DNA of 14,684 nt from CAZVJA01 sp964626885 (GCA_964626885.1 CAZVJA010000127.1:1-14684), one strand, 5' to 3'; shown: positions 1 to 8,627, counted from the stretch's first letter. Notes: a model not told the origin generated them from the letters alone. Numbers and translations: made by a program.

Positions 1-12
1 CAAGCGGCCTGT

Positions 13-41
13 TTGCAACAGCTTTTCGTCGGGTGTACGAT
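13..41 (+). promoter_or_regulatory. weak candidate sigma70-type promoter for the first gene
   Basis: TTGCAA (13-18) and TACGAT (36-41) are separated by 17 bp. Each matches the -35 and -10 consensus at four of six positions. Transcription would start near 48, giving a leader of about 80 nt before the GTG start at 129. A match this weak occurs often by chance, and nothing upstream of position 1 is visible. Confidence 0.22.
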
Positions 42-128
42 GCGCGAAGGATATCGTCCGGACGGATTCGCAACTCACTGTCTAACTCGCCTCCGCGACA
101 TCCCCTATGTCAGAAAAAGGAACGTGAT

Positions 129-1955
129 GTGCCTTCGTTAAAAATCCTCGCCGCGAGTTGCGTTTATACCTGCATGCTGATCATTCTCGCATCGTCGAGC
201 GTGGCAGCGGAGCCTGTGTTGTCGGTCGAAACTCCGATGGCTCCTCCCTCCTGGGCACTGGCCGAGCGCGAGTTGCTCCGTGCCCAGGTTCCGGCCTGCC
301 GCGAGTTCTTTGAGCGTTACTTTGACGACCTCGGTTGGCTCGAATGCGTCGAGCGCTGGGGAGGAGACGACGGGCCGGACGACGCGATCGAGAATGTCAA
401 TGACTGGCCCCTTCTGCATGCCCTGGGGGCCGACGATTCGATTCTCGACATGTACAAGAAGGCGTGGGAAGGGCATCTGCGGCAATTCACGCTCGCCAAA
501 ACCGTGGAAGTCCCGTTCGCGAAAGACGGCATGTACTACAAGGAATTCCCAGTCATGTTTGACTGGGTCCACAATGGCGAAGGGCTCTCGGTGTTCAATT
601 TGCAGGGGCTCGGCGACCCGCACGATTTGAAGTTCGGCCAGCGTGTCCGGCGGTTCGCCGGCTTCTATATGAACGAAGATCCCGGCGCGCCGAACTACGA
701 CCCTGAACACAAAATCATTCGCAGCCTGTTCAACGGCAGCCGCGGCCCGCTGCTGCGGAAAGCGACGGCACTCGACTGGGCGGGCGATCCCATCGAAGTC
801 GCGCATCGCTTTCTCCCCCGGCACGGCGAGTCGAGCTATCAGCAGATGCTCGAACATTTCGAGGAGTACAACGACGTCATCGGCGACCATCCACAGAACA
901 TGGGAGCGACCTCGCTGGCTTTCAACGCATACGCGCTGACGCACAACGAGAAATACCGGAAGTGGCTGCTCGAATACGTCGACGCCTGGCTGGATCGGAC
1001 CCAGGCCAACGGTGGGATCATTCCCACCAACATCGGGCTCGACGGAACGATCGGCGGCGCGACCGGCGGCAAATGGTACGGCGGCGTCTATGGCTGGGGA
1101 TTCACCGTCACCGAACCGCAGACCGGAAAGAAAGCCAACCGCAACACGCACGGGCTCGGCATCACCGGGTTTGCGAACGCGTTACTCCTCACTGGTGACC
1201 AGAAATACGTCGATGTCTGGCGAATCATGATCGACAAGATTAATGCGAATGGAAAAGAGATCGACGGCAAGATGATGTACCCGACGATGTACGGCGACGA
1301 TGGCTGGTACGCATATGTCCCCAACAAGTATTCCAACGGCGTCCGGCAGATCTATTACTGGTCGATGAATCCTGCCGACCGGTCGCGCGTCGCCGACGAC
1401 GGCTGGTTTGCATTCCTCGACGGAAATAATCCGAGCTATCCAGACAGTGCCCTGGCAGCCGACTTCGCGAAGATTCGCACCGCGGTCGAAGGGATGCGAA
1501 ATGATCCTACAACTCCCGACACGCGCCTCTCCGATGATCCGATGCCGTACAACCCGGCCAGCGTGAACTCGCTCATCGAACTCATGCTGGGCGGATTGCA
1601 TCCGGGGCACGTCGGCTCGCCGCTGCATTGCCGCGTACGGTATTTCGATCCCGCACGCCGCCGTGCGGGCGTACCAGATGATGTCGCGGCGCTCGTCGAT
1701 CGATTGACTGACACTGAAACGTCATTGACACTCGTGAATGTCAGTCCTGTGAAAGCACGCACGGTGGTGATTCAAGCAGGGGGCTATGGTGAGCATCAGT
1801 TCGTCGATGTCACACTGAACGGCAAACGGACCCAACTGAATGCAAATCACGTGACGGTCAAACTCCCGCCGGGTTGCGGCACGCGGCTTCAATTCACGGT
1901 GAAACGCTATGCCAACCCACCGACGATGGCCTTTCCATGGGACCAGGCTCTTTAA
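129..1955 (+). CDS. secreted protein of unknown function, possibly alpha/alpha-toroid (glycan-active)
   Basis: Encodes 608 residues, with no family recognised with certainty. The GTG at 129 is chosen because AAGGA (117-121) sits 7 nt upstream and it places a signal peptide at the N-terminus: Lys5, a hydrophobic run over residues 6-24, and a likely cut after VAA (25-27). Starting at 33 would add 32 polar residues ahead of the signal. The mature protein is rich in Trp, Tyr, Gly and Asp, and has helical-hairpin stretches such as NTHGLGITGFANALLLTGD followed by further helices. These resemble the (alpha/alpha)6 toroids of glycoside hydrolases and polysaccharide lyases. A beta-rich tail (about 520-600) could be an accessory domain. 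Catalytic residues cannot be assigned. A 223-bp gap separates it from the next secreted protein on the same strand, so the two may be functionally linked, but co-transcription is not shown. The glycan role is inference from fold-like features only. Confidence 0.8.
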   Translation: MPSLKILAASCVYTCMLIILASSSVAAEPVLSVETPMAPPSWALAERELLRAQVPACREFFERYFDDLGWLECVERWGGDDGPDDAIENVNDWPLLHALGADDSILDMYKKAWEGHLRQFTLAKTVEVPFAKDGMYYKEFPVMFDWVHNGEGLSVFNLQGLGDPHDLKFGQRVRRFAGFYMNEDPGAPNYDPEHKIIRSLFNGSRGPLLRKATALDWAGDPIEVAHRFLPRHGESSYQQMLEHFEEYNDVIGDHPQNMGATSLAFNAYALTHNEKYRKWLLEYVDAWLDRTQANGGIIPTNIGLDGTIGGATGGKWYGGVYGWGFTVTEPQTGKKANRNTHGLGITGFANALLLTGDQKYVDVWRIMIDKINANGKEIDGKMMYPTMYGDDGWYAYVPNKYSNGVRQIYYWSMNPADRSRVADDGWFAFLDGNNPSYPDSALAADFAKIRTAVEGMRNDPTTPDTRLSDDPMPYNPASVNSLIELMLGGLHPGHVGSPLHCRVRYFDPARRRAGVPDDVAALVDRLTDTETSLTLVNVSPVKARTVVIQAGGYGEHQFVDVTLNGKRTQLNANHVTVKLPPGCGTRLQFTVKRYANPPTMAFPWDQAL

Positions 1956-2178
1956 GGCCGAGTTCGAGGGGAATTGCACCTACCATAAGTTGCCAATACA
2001 CCAGATTGATGTCTGCGCCGAGCGGGTGCGAATCATCGAGAGTTCGCCGCGCAAGAGACGCAAAGCCATGTGAGAGGCATCGAACTGAGAATCCTGGTAC
2101 GCTTAATTTCCGCATCAGGAACCTTGCTCGATCAATTCAGTTTTGTTTCTTCCGCGACGAATTTCACGAAGGACTGGC

Positions 2179-5100
2179 ATGTTTTTCTTTCGTAAGAGTC
2201 TTCTCGCGATGTCCCTTGGTCTATTGTGCGTGAACGGGATATCGTACGCCGACGATGATTCACTCTTCTTTACGCCCCAGGGATTCAAGAAACCGGGGGT
2301 TGTGAAAACTGCGACCGGAAATAATGACGGTTTCGTGCGAATCATTGTTCGCGACGCCGCGACAAAGCAGCCGACCTGTTGTCGCGTCAACGTCATTGGG
2401 CCGGACGGCGACTATTATCAGCCTCGGGAAAATTACCTCTCGCCATTTTCCCTCACTGGCGAATGGCCGAAGTCCGGCAAAGGGAACCGCTCAGGGAAGG
2501 GGCCGTTTCGGTATCTCGGTCGGTTCTTTTATTCTTGGGGAGACGTCACCGTTCAGGTTCCTCCGGGACCGGTGCGTGTTGAAGTCTGGAAGGGGCTCGA
2601 ATACCGCCCGCAGCAGGCGGCTGTCAACGTCGAGATCGGGTTCACAGCAACTGTCGAACTAGCGCTCGAACGTCCCGAGCCGATGGAGAAATATGGATAC
2701 TATTCCGGCGACCCACACCTCCATTTTGCTCGGAAAGGCGATGCTGACGATGACACGATCCTCGACCTGCTCGAGGCCGAGGATGTCCACTTCGGCAGCG
2801 TGCTCGCCTACAACGAGCCGGCCGGCCCGTACCAGGGTTTTATGAAGTCCATGGACTCCCCGCAATCGCGCGGGCTGGGTATCGAATCACTGCGCAGCCG
2901 TGGCGACTATCACATCGTGTCGGGGCAGGAATACCGCAGTACGACGTTCGGGCACCTGAACCTCTTTCTGCGAAAAGATCTCGTGCTCGATGGAAAATCA
3001 CTCAACGCGGACAGCGGTCCGCCCTACGGCACCATCGCCCGCGAAACAAAGCAGCAGGGGGGCTTCGCGTTTTACGCGCACGGCGGCTACGCGCAGTCCA
3101 TTTACGCCGATGCCGTGCAGGGAGACATCGACGGCGTTGAGCTGTTGCAGTTCGGCGTTTACCGCGGTATCGGGCTGGAGGACTGGTACCGGTTTTTCAA
3201 TATCGGCTACCGCTTCCCCGCGACCGGGGCGAGTGACTATCCCGCTTGCCGGTTCCTGAGCGATTGCCGCACGTATGTCTACAGCGAGAAGAAGCCCGAT
3301 TTCAAAGGTTGGTTGGAAGGATGCCGCGCGGGGCGAAGTTTTATGACCACCGGACCGCTGCTCTTTTTGGAGGTCGAGGGCCAAAAGCCGGGGGCCATCA
3401 TCGAAAAGACCGGTGCGGGACCGTATCGGGTGGCGGTCCGCGCGCGGGTTTTCTCCACGGTCACCAATGACAGGCAAATTGAAGTTGTATGCAATGGGCA
3501 GGTTACCGGTAGTGGTGGTGCTTCTTCGGATGTAAAAGAGAGTTCCGCCGAGCAGTTAGGCTGGTCGGAATTCACCACGACTCTCGATCTAACAAAACCT
3601 TCCTGGATTGCCGCCCGTGCCTACTCTAAAGCCACCGACGGCAGACCGGATGGTGAGGCCCATACGAATCCGGTTTACGTTGTCATTGACGGCAAGGCGC
3701 CGTATGACCGCGAGTCGCTCGACAAACTCGTCGAAAAACTCGACGGCCAGATCGCCGTCCAGAAGAAACGGGACTTCGGCACAAAAGCCGAGGTCATCGA
3801 TTACTTCGAACGCTCTCGTGACATTCTGTTGAAAATCCGCGAGGCGGGGGGTGTTCCGGCCACGGGTCATCCGGCCGACATATTGAAAGCGGAACTTCCG
3901 ACGCTCAAAGATCCCGGAGCCCGAACACATTCCGACGAAGATTTGAAAGAGTACCTGAAGCCGCTGCCGTCACGAACCCCTAAAGAAGCGCTCGCCACGT
4001 TTGAGACGGTGGACGGATTCCGAATGGAACTGGTGGCGAGCGAACCGCTTGTGCACAGTCCGGTCGCAGCGGCATTCGACGAGGACGGCGCGCTCTACGT
4101 TTGCGAGATGATCGATTACCCTTATTTTCCTAAGACGGGGGACAAGCCGCTTGGCACAGTTCGCAAGCTGATCGACACCGATGGCGACGGGGTGTTCGAC
4201 AAAAGTACTATCTTTGCCGATGAATTGCTCTGGGCGGCGGGGGTTGCTCCGTGGCAGGGGGGGGTGTTCGTCGCATCGCCCCCCGACATCTGGTACCTCA
4301 AGGATACAAATGGCGATGACACGGCCGATGTTCGCCGGAAGGTCTTCACCGGATTTGGTACGAAAAACCAGCAGGCGATGGTCAATAACCTCACCTTCGG
4401 GCTCGATCACAAGATTTACGGCGCGACTGCGGGAAACGGCGGCAGCATTCGCCCTGGAGACAAGCCGGATGCGGAACCGATTTCGGTCGATGGGCGCGAC
4501 TTTCGATTTGATCCTGTCAGCGAAAAATTTGAGACGCTAACCGGCACGATTCAGTTCGGCAATACGTTCGACGATTGGGGGAACCGTTTCGTCTGCAGCC
4601 AGGCAAGCCCCGTGGAACATCCGGTGCTGCCGCAGGAGTACCTGTCGCGCAATCCGTTTCTGCCGGTGCCGCGAGCAATCGTGAACATCGGTGGAAGCGA
4701 CGTGCCGATCTTTCGCATCAGCCCCATTGAGCACTGGAGAAACGTCCGCTCCAGTCGCCGGATTGCGCACAATGAGCGGGGGGCGAATTCTTCCGGAGCG
4801 AGTCACCACGTTGTCGATGCCGCGGCCGGTGTCACCATCTATCGCGGGCATGCTTATCCGGAGCAATACTATGGAACGGTCTTCACCGGCGACGCACAGA
4901 ACGATTTGGTGTACCACACGCGGCTGGAGCCGGACGGCGTCACGTTTCGGGCGGTTCGCGTCGAGCAGAATACGGAGTTTGTCCGTTCGTCCGATAACTG
5001 GTTCCGGCCCGTGAACTTCGTGAACGCTCCCGACGGCACGCTCTACGTCCTCGATATGAGCCGGGAGATTCTCGAATCGATCCACATTCCGCTCGATGTG

Positions 5101-6906
5101 TTGAAGTTTCTCGATTTGAAACGGGGGCGAGATCAGGGGCGAATCTACCGCATGGCGTCACCCGGCTTCCGGTCCCCCAAGCCGCCGCAATTGTCGCGGG
5201 CAACCACTGTGGAACTTGTTGACTTGTTGGAACACCCCGACGGCTGGTATCGCGACACGGCGCATCGGTTGCTGTTTGAGCGGCAAGACAAATCCGCAGT
5301 GGATGCGATGAAGAGACTGCTCCGTGAAAGCAAGTCGCCACAGGGAAGATTGCACGCACTCTGGTCATTGCAGGGATTGGGATCGCTCGACGATGAACAG
5401 ATTTTGCTGGCGCTTGGCGATGCCGCACCGGTGATTCGCGAGCATGCTTTGAGGCTGTCGGAACCGCGGTTGGATTCGTCGCCAAAGTTACTGGAAAAAG
5501 CAGTCTCTCTGGTCGATGACGAGTCGCCGCGAGTCCGGTTTCAGACGGCTTTTTCCCTTGGTGCCTCTCGTGATGAACGGGCCGTGAAGGCGATCGCACG
5601 GGTCGCACGCCGCGATGTGAAAGACTCATGGATGCGAACCGCCGTGCTAAGTTCAATCACTGAGACGGCTCCGAATGTCCTCGCACTCTGGCTGGCCGAC
5701 GAGGAGTTCGCGAAAAGTCCTGAAGGACAGGAGATGCTGGCGCAGGCAGCGTACATTGTTGGTGCCAGGAACCGTGCCGAGGATATCCGCGCCGTCCTCC
5801 AGACGCTTGCGGCTCACCGTCATTCTTCGAGCGAGCAGGCAGTCGAGCGGCGCATGGTGCAGGGGATGGGGGACGGGTTACGGCAGACAGGGCACCACCT
5901 GGCGGTTCCTTCCACGGCGGGGGATGCCAGCTCAGCGGATGCATACCTGCGCGAATTGTTAGAGAGTACTCGCGCGATGTCTGCCGATGAAAAAATGTCG
6001 GAAGGAGATCGTTGCAACGCGATTCGTCTGCTGGGCTGCGTGGAGTATTCCTTTGCTGAGGATACGCTAACCAAATTGATCGATCCGCACGCGCCGCTGG
6101 GGGTTCAGCTTGCGGCTGTTAGCACGCTAGGGAACTATAAGGAGAGCGCGATCGCCGGGAAGCTGCTAGACCGCTGGAAAGAGTTTGTGCCGGATGTGCG
6201 CTCAGAGGTGATCCGTATACTGCTGTCGCGCGATGCGTGGGCCGAATCGCTGCTCGGAGCAATCGCTAATGAGACAGTACCAATTGCCGCGCTTGACGTC
6301 GGCCAGCGATCGCTGTTGTTGCAACACCGGAATATAGCGCTCAAAGAACTGGCTGGGAAGCTGTTCGGAGCTGACGCGTTGAATCTCCGCAAGCAGGTGC
6401 TGGCGGACTATGAGAGCGTACTCACTCTTGCCGGCAGTGCGAAAGCAGGGGAAAAAATCTTCGAGCGGGAGTGCATGGGGTGTCACAAGATCGGCGAGAA
6501 GGGGCATGCCATCGGTCCGAGTCTGATCGCGTCTTCCTTTCGCGATCCAAAGGCGTTGCTGACGAACATTCTCGATCCCAATCTGTACGTGCTGCCGAAC
6601 TACGTACAATACGTGCTGGTGGATCAGGAGGGCCGTACATATACGGGCCTGGTCTCGAATCAGTCCTCTACGAGCGTCACTTTAAAGCGGGACAAGGACG
6701 CCAGCGATACTTTTCTCCGCAGCCAGATCGACGAGATGGCGAGCACAGGCAAATCTCTGATGCCGGAAGGACTTGAAAAGAAGATCACGCAGCAGGAAAT
6801 GGCCGACCTGATCGCGTACATCACGGAGGCGCAAGCGTCGGAGCCTAAAGTCGAGCCGCGGCTGGACATCGGCACTGAGCCGGGACTTGTCGAACCGGAG
6901 CGTTGA
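2179..6906 (+). CDS. secreted fusion: CehA/McbA-like metallohydrolase + PVC-type dehydrogenase propeller + HEAT-like + cytochrome c
   Basis: Encodes 1575 residues. The ATG at 2179 is preferred over 2143 because GAAGGA (2168-2173) lies 5 nt upstream and a Sec signal peptide begins there (MFFFRKSLLAMSLGLLC, cut near residue 24). Residues about 170-400 form a CehA/McbA (PHP-like) domain. Candidate metal ligands are H180 and H182 (DPHLH), E251 (GQEYR), H259 (GHLN), H301 (AHGG) and D353 (GASDY), and a family-like GRSFMTTGPL follows at 385-394. The usual TDH motif is absent; residues 210-213 read AYNE. A sandwich-like linker and a helical segment follow (about 400-600). Residues about 608-993 match the PVC membrane-bound dehydrogenase propeller, with calcium-type loops D666-D674 and D709-D717 and an end motif RGRDQGRIYRM. 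Residues about 1000-1400 are HEAT-like helices. The C-terminus is a heme domain: C1432-M-G-C1435-H1436, with M1528 (SLMP) the likely second iron ligand. It probably hydrolyses and then oxidises an organic substrate in the periplasm; substrate and coupling are inferred. Confidence 0.9.
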   Translation: MFFFRKSLLAMSLGLLCVNGISYADDDSLFFTPQGFKKPGVVKTATGNNDGFVRIIVRDAATKQPTCCRVNVIGPDGDYYQPRENYLSPFSLTGEWPKSGKGNRSGKGPFRYLGRFFYSWGDVTVQVPPGPVRVEVWKGLEYRPQQAAVNVEIGFTATVELALERPEPMEKYGYYSGDPHLHFARKGDADDDTILDLLEAEDVHFGSVLAYNEPAGPYQGFMKSMDSPQSRGLGIESLRSRGDYHIVSGQEYRSTTFGHLNLFLRKDLVLDGKSLNADSGPPYGTIARETKQQGGFAFYAHGGYAQSIYADAVQGDIDGVELLQFGVYRGIGLEDWYRFFNIGYRFPATGASDYPACRFLSDCRTYVYSEKKPDFKGWLEGCRAGRSFMTTGPLLFLEVEGQKPGAIIEKTGAGPYRVAVRARVFSTVTNDRQIEVVCNGQVTGSGGASSDVKESSAEQLGWSEFTTTLDLTKPSWIAARAYSKATDGRPDGEAHTNPVYVVIDGKAPYDRESLDKLVEKLDGQIAVQKKRDFGTKAEVIDYFERSRDILLKIREAGGVPATGHPADILKAELPTLKDPGARTHSDEDLKEYLKPLPSRTPKEALATFETVDGFRMELVASEPLVHSPVAAAFDEDGALYVCEMIDYPYFPKTGDKPLGTVRKLIDTDGDGVFDKSTIFADELLWAAGVAPWQGGVFVASPPDIWYLKDTNGDDTADVRRKVFTGFGTKNQQAMVNNLTFGLDHKIYGATAGNGGSIRPGDKPDAEPISVDGRDFRFDPVSEKFETLTGTIQFGNTFDDWGNRFVCSQASPVEHPVLPQEYLSRNPFLPVPRAIVNIGGSDVPIFRISPIEHWRNVRSSRRIAHNERGANSSGASHHVVDAAAGVTIYRGHAYPEQYYGTVFTGDAQNDLVYHTRLEPDGVTFRAVRVEQNTEFVRSSDNWFRPVNFVNAPDGTLYVLDMSREILESIHIPLDVLKFLDLKRGRDQGRIYRMASPGFRSPKPPQLSRATTVELVDLLEHPDGWYRDTAHRLLFERQDKSAVDAMKRLLRESKSPQGRLHALWSLQGLGSLDDEQILLALGDAAPVIREHALRLSEPRLDSSPKLLEKAVSLVDDESPRVRFQTAFSLGASRDERAVKAIARVARRDVKDSWMRTAVLSSITETAPNVLALWLADEEFAKSPEGQEMLAQAAYIVGARNRAEDIRAVLQTLAAHRHSSSEQAVERRMVQGMGDGLRQTGHHLAVPSTAGDASSADAYLRELLESTRAMSADEKMSEGDRCNAIRLLGCVEYSFAEDTLTKLIDPHAPLGVQLAAVSTLGNYKESAIAGKLLDRWKEFVPDVRSEVIRILLSRDAWAESLLGAIANETVPIAALDVGQRSLLLQHRNIALKELAGKLFGADALNLRKQVLADYESVLTLAGSAKAGEKIFERECMGCHKIGEKGHAIGPSLIASSFRDPKALLTNILDPNLYVLPNYVQYVLVDQEGRTYTGLVSNQSSTSVTLKRDKDASDTFLRSQIDEMASTGKSLMPEGLEKKITQQEMADLIAYITEAQASEPKVEPRLDIGTEPGLVEPER

Positions 6907-6925
6907 GCGCGAGCACACACGTGTC

Positions 6926-7642
6926 TTACGCAGGGGACGGGGCTTTTAGCTGCGGCAGTGGGGCGTCGATGCTTTCCGCCAGCTGCGTCATGTTCCGCAG
7001 AATAAATTGCCGGCGGCGGACAAAGATTTTTCCTTCCGCCTGCAGTTCGCTGATAACGTTCGTGACCGTCTCGCGGGTGCTGCCGATCACGCTCGATAAA
7101 TCCTGATGGGAGAGTTTAATATTGATCAGCACCCCTTCTTCGGTGCGGCGGCCGTATTGTTCGGCCAGTTCGAGCAGCAAGTGGGCGAGGCGGTCCCGCG
7201 CGGTGCGATAGAGGAGCGACTTGAGTCTGCGTTCAATGCGTCGCCGCCGCAGCCCCATCAACTTCGTAATGCCGACGGAGACATCCGGATGCTCCTCCAT
7301 CAGTCTTTGCATCTCCTCACCAGGAATAAGGATCACATCCGATCGCTCCATCGTTTCGGCGTATTCTTCCCGTTGTCCGGCGTCGAAGACCGCCAATTCG
7401 CCGAACAACTCACCGGGGTCGATAAAGGCAAGCAGAGTCTGCTTGCCGTCCGGGGTGACGTGATACATCTTGACCCGGCCGGATTCGAGAAAGAGCACCG
7501 AATCACTTTGATCGGACGGAAGGTACACCAGGTTGCCGCGCTCGAATCGTTTGAACTTCGCGCGTTTTTCGAGCCGGGCAATCTGATCCGGTGTCAGACG
7601 CTTGAACAGGTCGGAGTTCTTAAGATGCCAGAACCGTTCCAC
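6926..7642 (-). CDS. Crp/Fnr-family transcriptional regulator
   Basis: Encodes 238 residues from a GTG start with GAGGG (7651-7647) 4 nt upstream. The N-terminal cyclic-nucleotide-type beta-barrel covers about 10-115, with GELFGELAVFDAGQ at 77-90. A long dimerisation helix follows, then a winged helix-turn-helix with LSHQDLSSVIGSTRETVTN at 177-195. The recognition helix keeps the R-E of CRP (R190, E191), but N195 replaces the second CRP arginine. At the place where E. coli CRP has the cAMP-contacting Arg-Ser, this protein has Glu-Glu (92-93), so cAMP binding is unlikely. It has no cysteine at all, which rules out an FNR-type Fe-S sensor and a cysteine-based redox sensor. The effector is therefore unknown; the protein may respond to another small molecule or to none. 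It converges on the cytochrome fusion, 19 bp stop to stop, with no clear terminator between them. Regulation of that neighbour is a guess from position only. Confidence 0.93.
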   Translation of the reverse strand: MERFWHLKNSDLFKRLTPDQIARLEKRAKFKRFERGNLVYLPSDQSDSVLFLESGRVKMYHVTPDGKQTLLAFIDPGELFGELAVFDAGQREEYAETMERSDVILIPGEEMQRLMEEHPDVSVGITKLMGLRRRRIERRLKSLLYRTARDRLAHLLLELAEQYGRRTEEGVLINIKLSHQDLSSVIGSTRETVTNVISELQAEGKIFVRRRQFILRNMTQLAESIDAPLPQLKAPSPA

Positions 7643-7998
7643 CGTGCCCTCAGCGTCTAAGTGAATTACGTCTGTGGGGATCGTTGTTTAGCCGATCCAT
7701 GCGGACCGACTGGATGAGTTTGACCGCAATGATTACGGCCGGGAGATGTCGTGATGAACGCAGCAAATGGCGATTCCGCTGATCGGCAGACGCCAATGGA
7801 GCGGCAGCTTACCCCAATTCGAGCATAAGTCACGGGGTAGGGCTCAGCAAGAGGCGGGGCTTCCGCCAACATCCTGTTTGGGAAGAAGCGGGTCAGCGAG
7901 AGCTCTCCGAATGCCCGGCCTGATGAATGCCGCGAGATTCCGCGGACGAAAACGGATTGGAATCTGGCCCGCTATGATTGTGCTGCGAACAGCCCGAG
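7643..7998. other. 356-bp intergenic region upstream of the Crp-like gene
   Basis: No convincing gene. The short open frames here have no recognisable family, no strong ribosome site and no composition that sets them apart. The region must contain the promoter of the minus-strand regulator at its left end, but I see no good -35/-10 pair. A small GC hairpin (GGCGG 7853-7857 / CCGCC 7863-7867) lies about 130 bp past the stop of the minus-strand zinc-motif gene. It lacks a T-tract on either strand, so I do not call it a terminator. Confidence 0.5.
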
Positions 7999-8514
7999 TT
8001 ATTGACCAGCCGCCGCCAAAACCTTCTGTGCCACGATTGGAGTGCGCGGAGTCACCGAACGAACCGGCGCGTCAATATCGCACCGCTTTCGGTTTGTTCG
8101 AGGGGCTGCGGCGATCATGTCAGTGTGGGGGCTGGAGAGCCCGCTGAACAACCCACTAAGAACGTCCTTCTTCGCCACTCCCCGAACCGTTCTGGCGCAG
8201 TGAGGACAGTTGCTCAGGTGAAAGCCCATCTGCGACCGAAACTCCCCGGTGATTTCCCCCCGGATATAGCGATCGATATTCGCAAGAACTTCGGTACAGC
8301 TAACGCCCCCCTTCCTGGAGAGCCGCTCCAACTCCATCTGGCTGGCTTCGCTCAATTGGACCGCCAAAATGCCGGAGAGCACCGCCAAAACAGCAACGTA
8401 GGAGAACCGAACCGGCGAGCGTCGCTGACGCGCTTTCAATCGGGATGTGAAATTCCCAATCTTTCCATCGGGGCAGTTTTCCCAACCGCTTTCAGCCGGA
8501 ATTTGATAGTCCAT
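7999..8514 (-). CDS. membrane protein with zf-HC2-like zinc motif after the TM segment (possible anti-sigma-like)
   Basis: Encodes 171 residues. The ATG at 8514 is chosen over an open extension to 8709 because GAGAGG lies about 9 nt upstream and a strong promoter lies inside the extension. A basic N-terminal stretch (about 25-36, SRLKARQRRSPVR) precedes one hydrophobic helix (37-54). Next comes a zinc-finger-like module with C73, H99, C103 and C106, that is Cys, then His-x3-Cys-x2-Cys (HLSNCPHC), as in zf-HC2 / ZAS anti-sigma factors. In classical ZAS proteins the zinc module is cytoplasmic and comes before the membrane helix. Here the order is reversed, and the positive-inside rule would place the module outside. 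No sigma-factor gene is adjacent. The C-terminal 60 residues are basic and low in structure signals. The CPHC could alternatively be a redox CxxC, but the preceding His fits zf-HC2 better. Function unproven. Confidence 0.68.
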   Translation of the reverse strand: MDYQIPAESGWENCPDGKIGNFTSRLKARQRRSPVRFSYVAVLAVLSGILAVQLSEASQMELERLSRKGGVSCTEVLANIDRYIRGEITGEFRSQMGFHLSNCPHCARTVRGVAKKDVLSGLFSGLSSPHTDMIAAAPRTNRKRCDIDAPVRSVTPRTPIVAQKVLAAAGQ

Positions 8515-8597
8515 GGCTAAAGACCTCTCGAAGAAAGAGTGGGGATCACCGAACCCCTCAATGTTACTTAGCTTATCACGGCGACGGACCACTCGAA

Positions 8598-8627
8598 CAT
8601 ATACGTTTGCATTCGGGAAACTGTCAA
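8598..8627 (-). promoter_or_regulatory. sigma70-type promoter of the zinc-motif membrane protein gene
   Basis: Read on the minus strand, a perfect -35 TTGACA (8627-8622) is followed after 18 bp by TATATG (8603-8598), which matches the -10 consensus at four of six positions. Transcription would start near 8591 and give a leader of about 77 nt before the ATG at 8514. Because it lies within the longer open frame, it supports the shorter start of that gene. Confidence 0.55.

Noticed and set aside
33..128. Upstream extension of the first gene to a start at 33
   Set aside because: It would put 32 polar residues before a clear signal peptide. The GTG at 129 has an AAGGA ribosome site at the right distance.
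138..1151. Minus-strand open frame (337 codons) opposite the first gene
   Set aside because: It is antisense to a gene with signal peptide and ribosome site. The translation has no domain and looks like a codon-bias shadow.
2143..2178. Earlier start for the large fusion gene
   Set aside because: GAAGGA lies 5 nt before the ATG at 2179, and the signal peptide begins exactly there.
7978..8520. Plus-strand frame opposite the zinc-motif gene
   Set aside because: The minus-strand frame has a promoter, ribosome site, membrane helix and Cys/His motif. The plus-strand frame has none of these.
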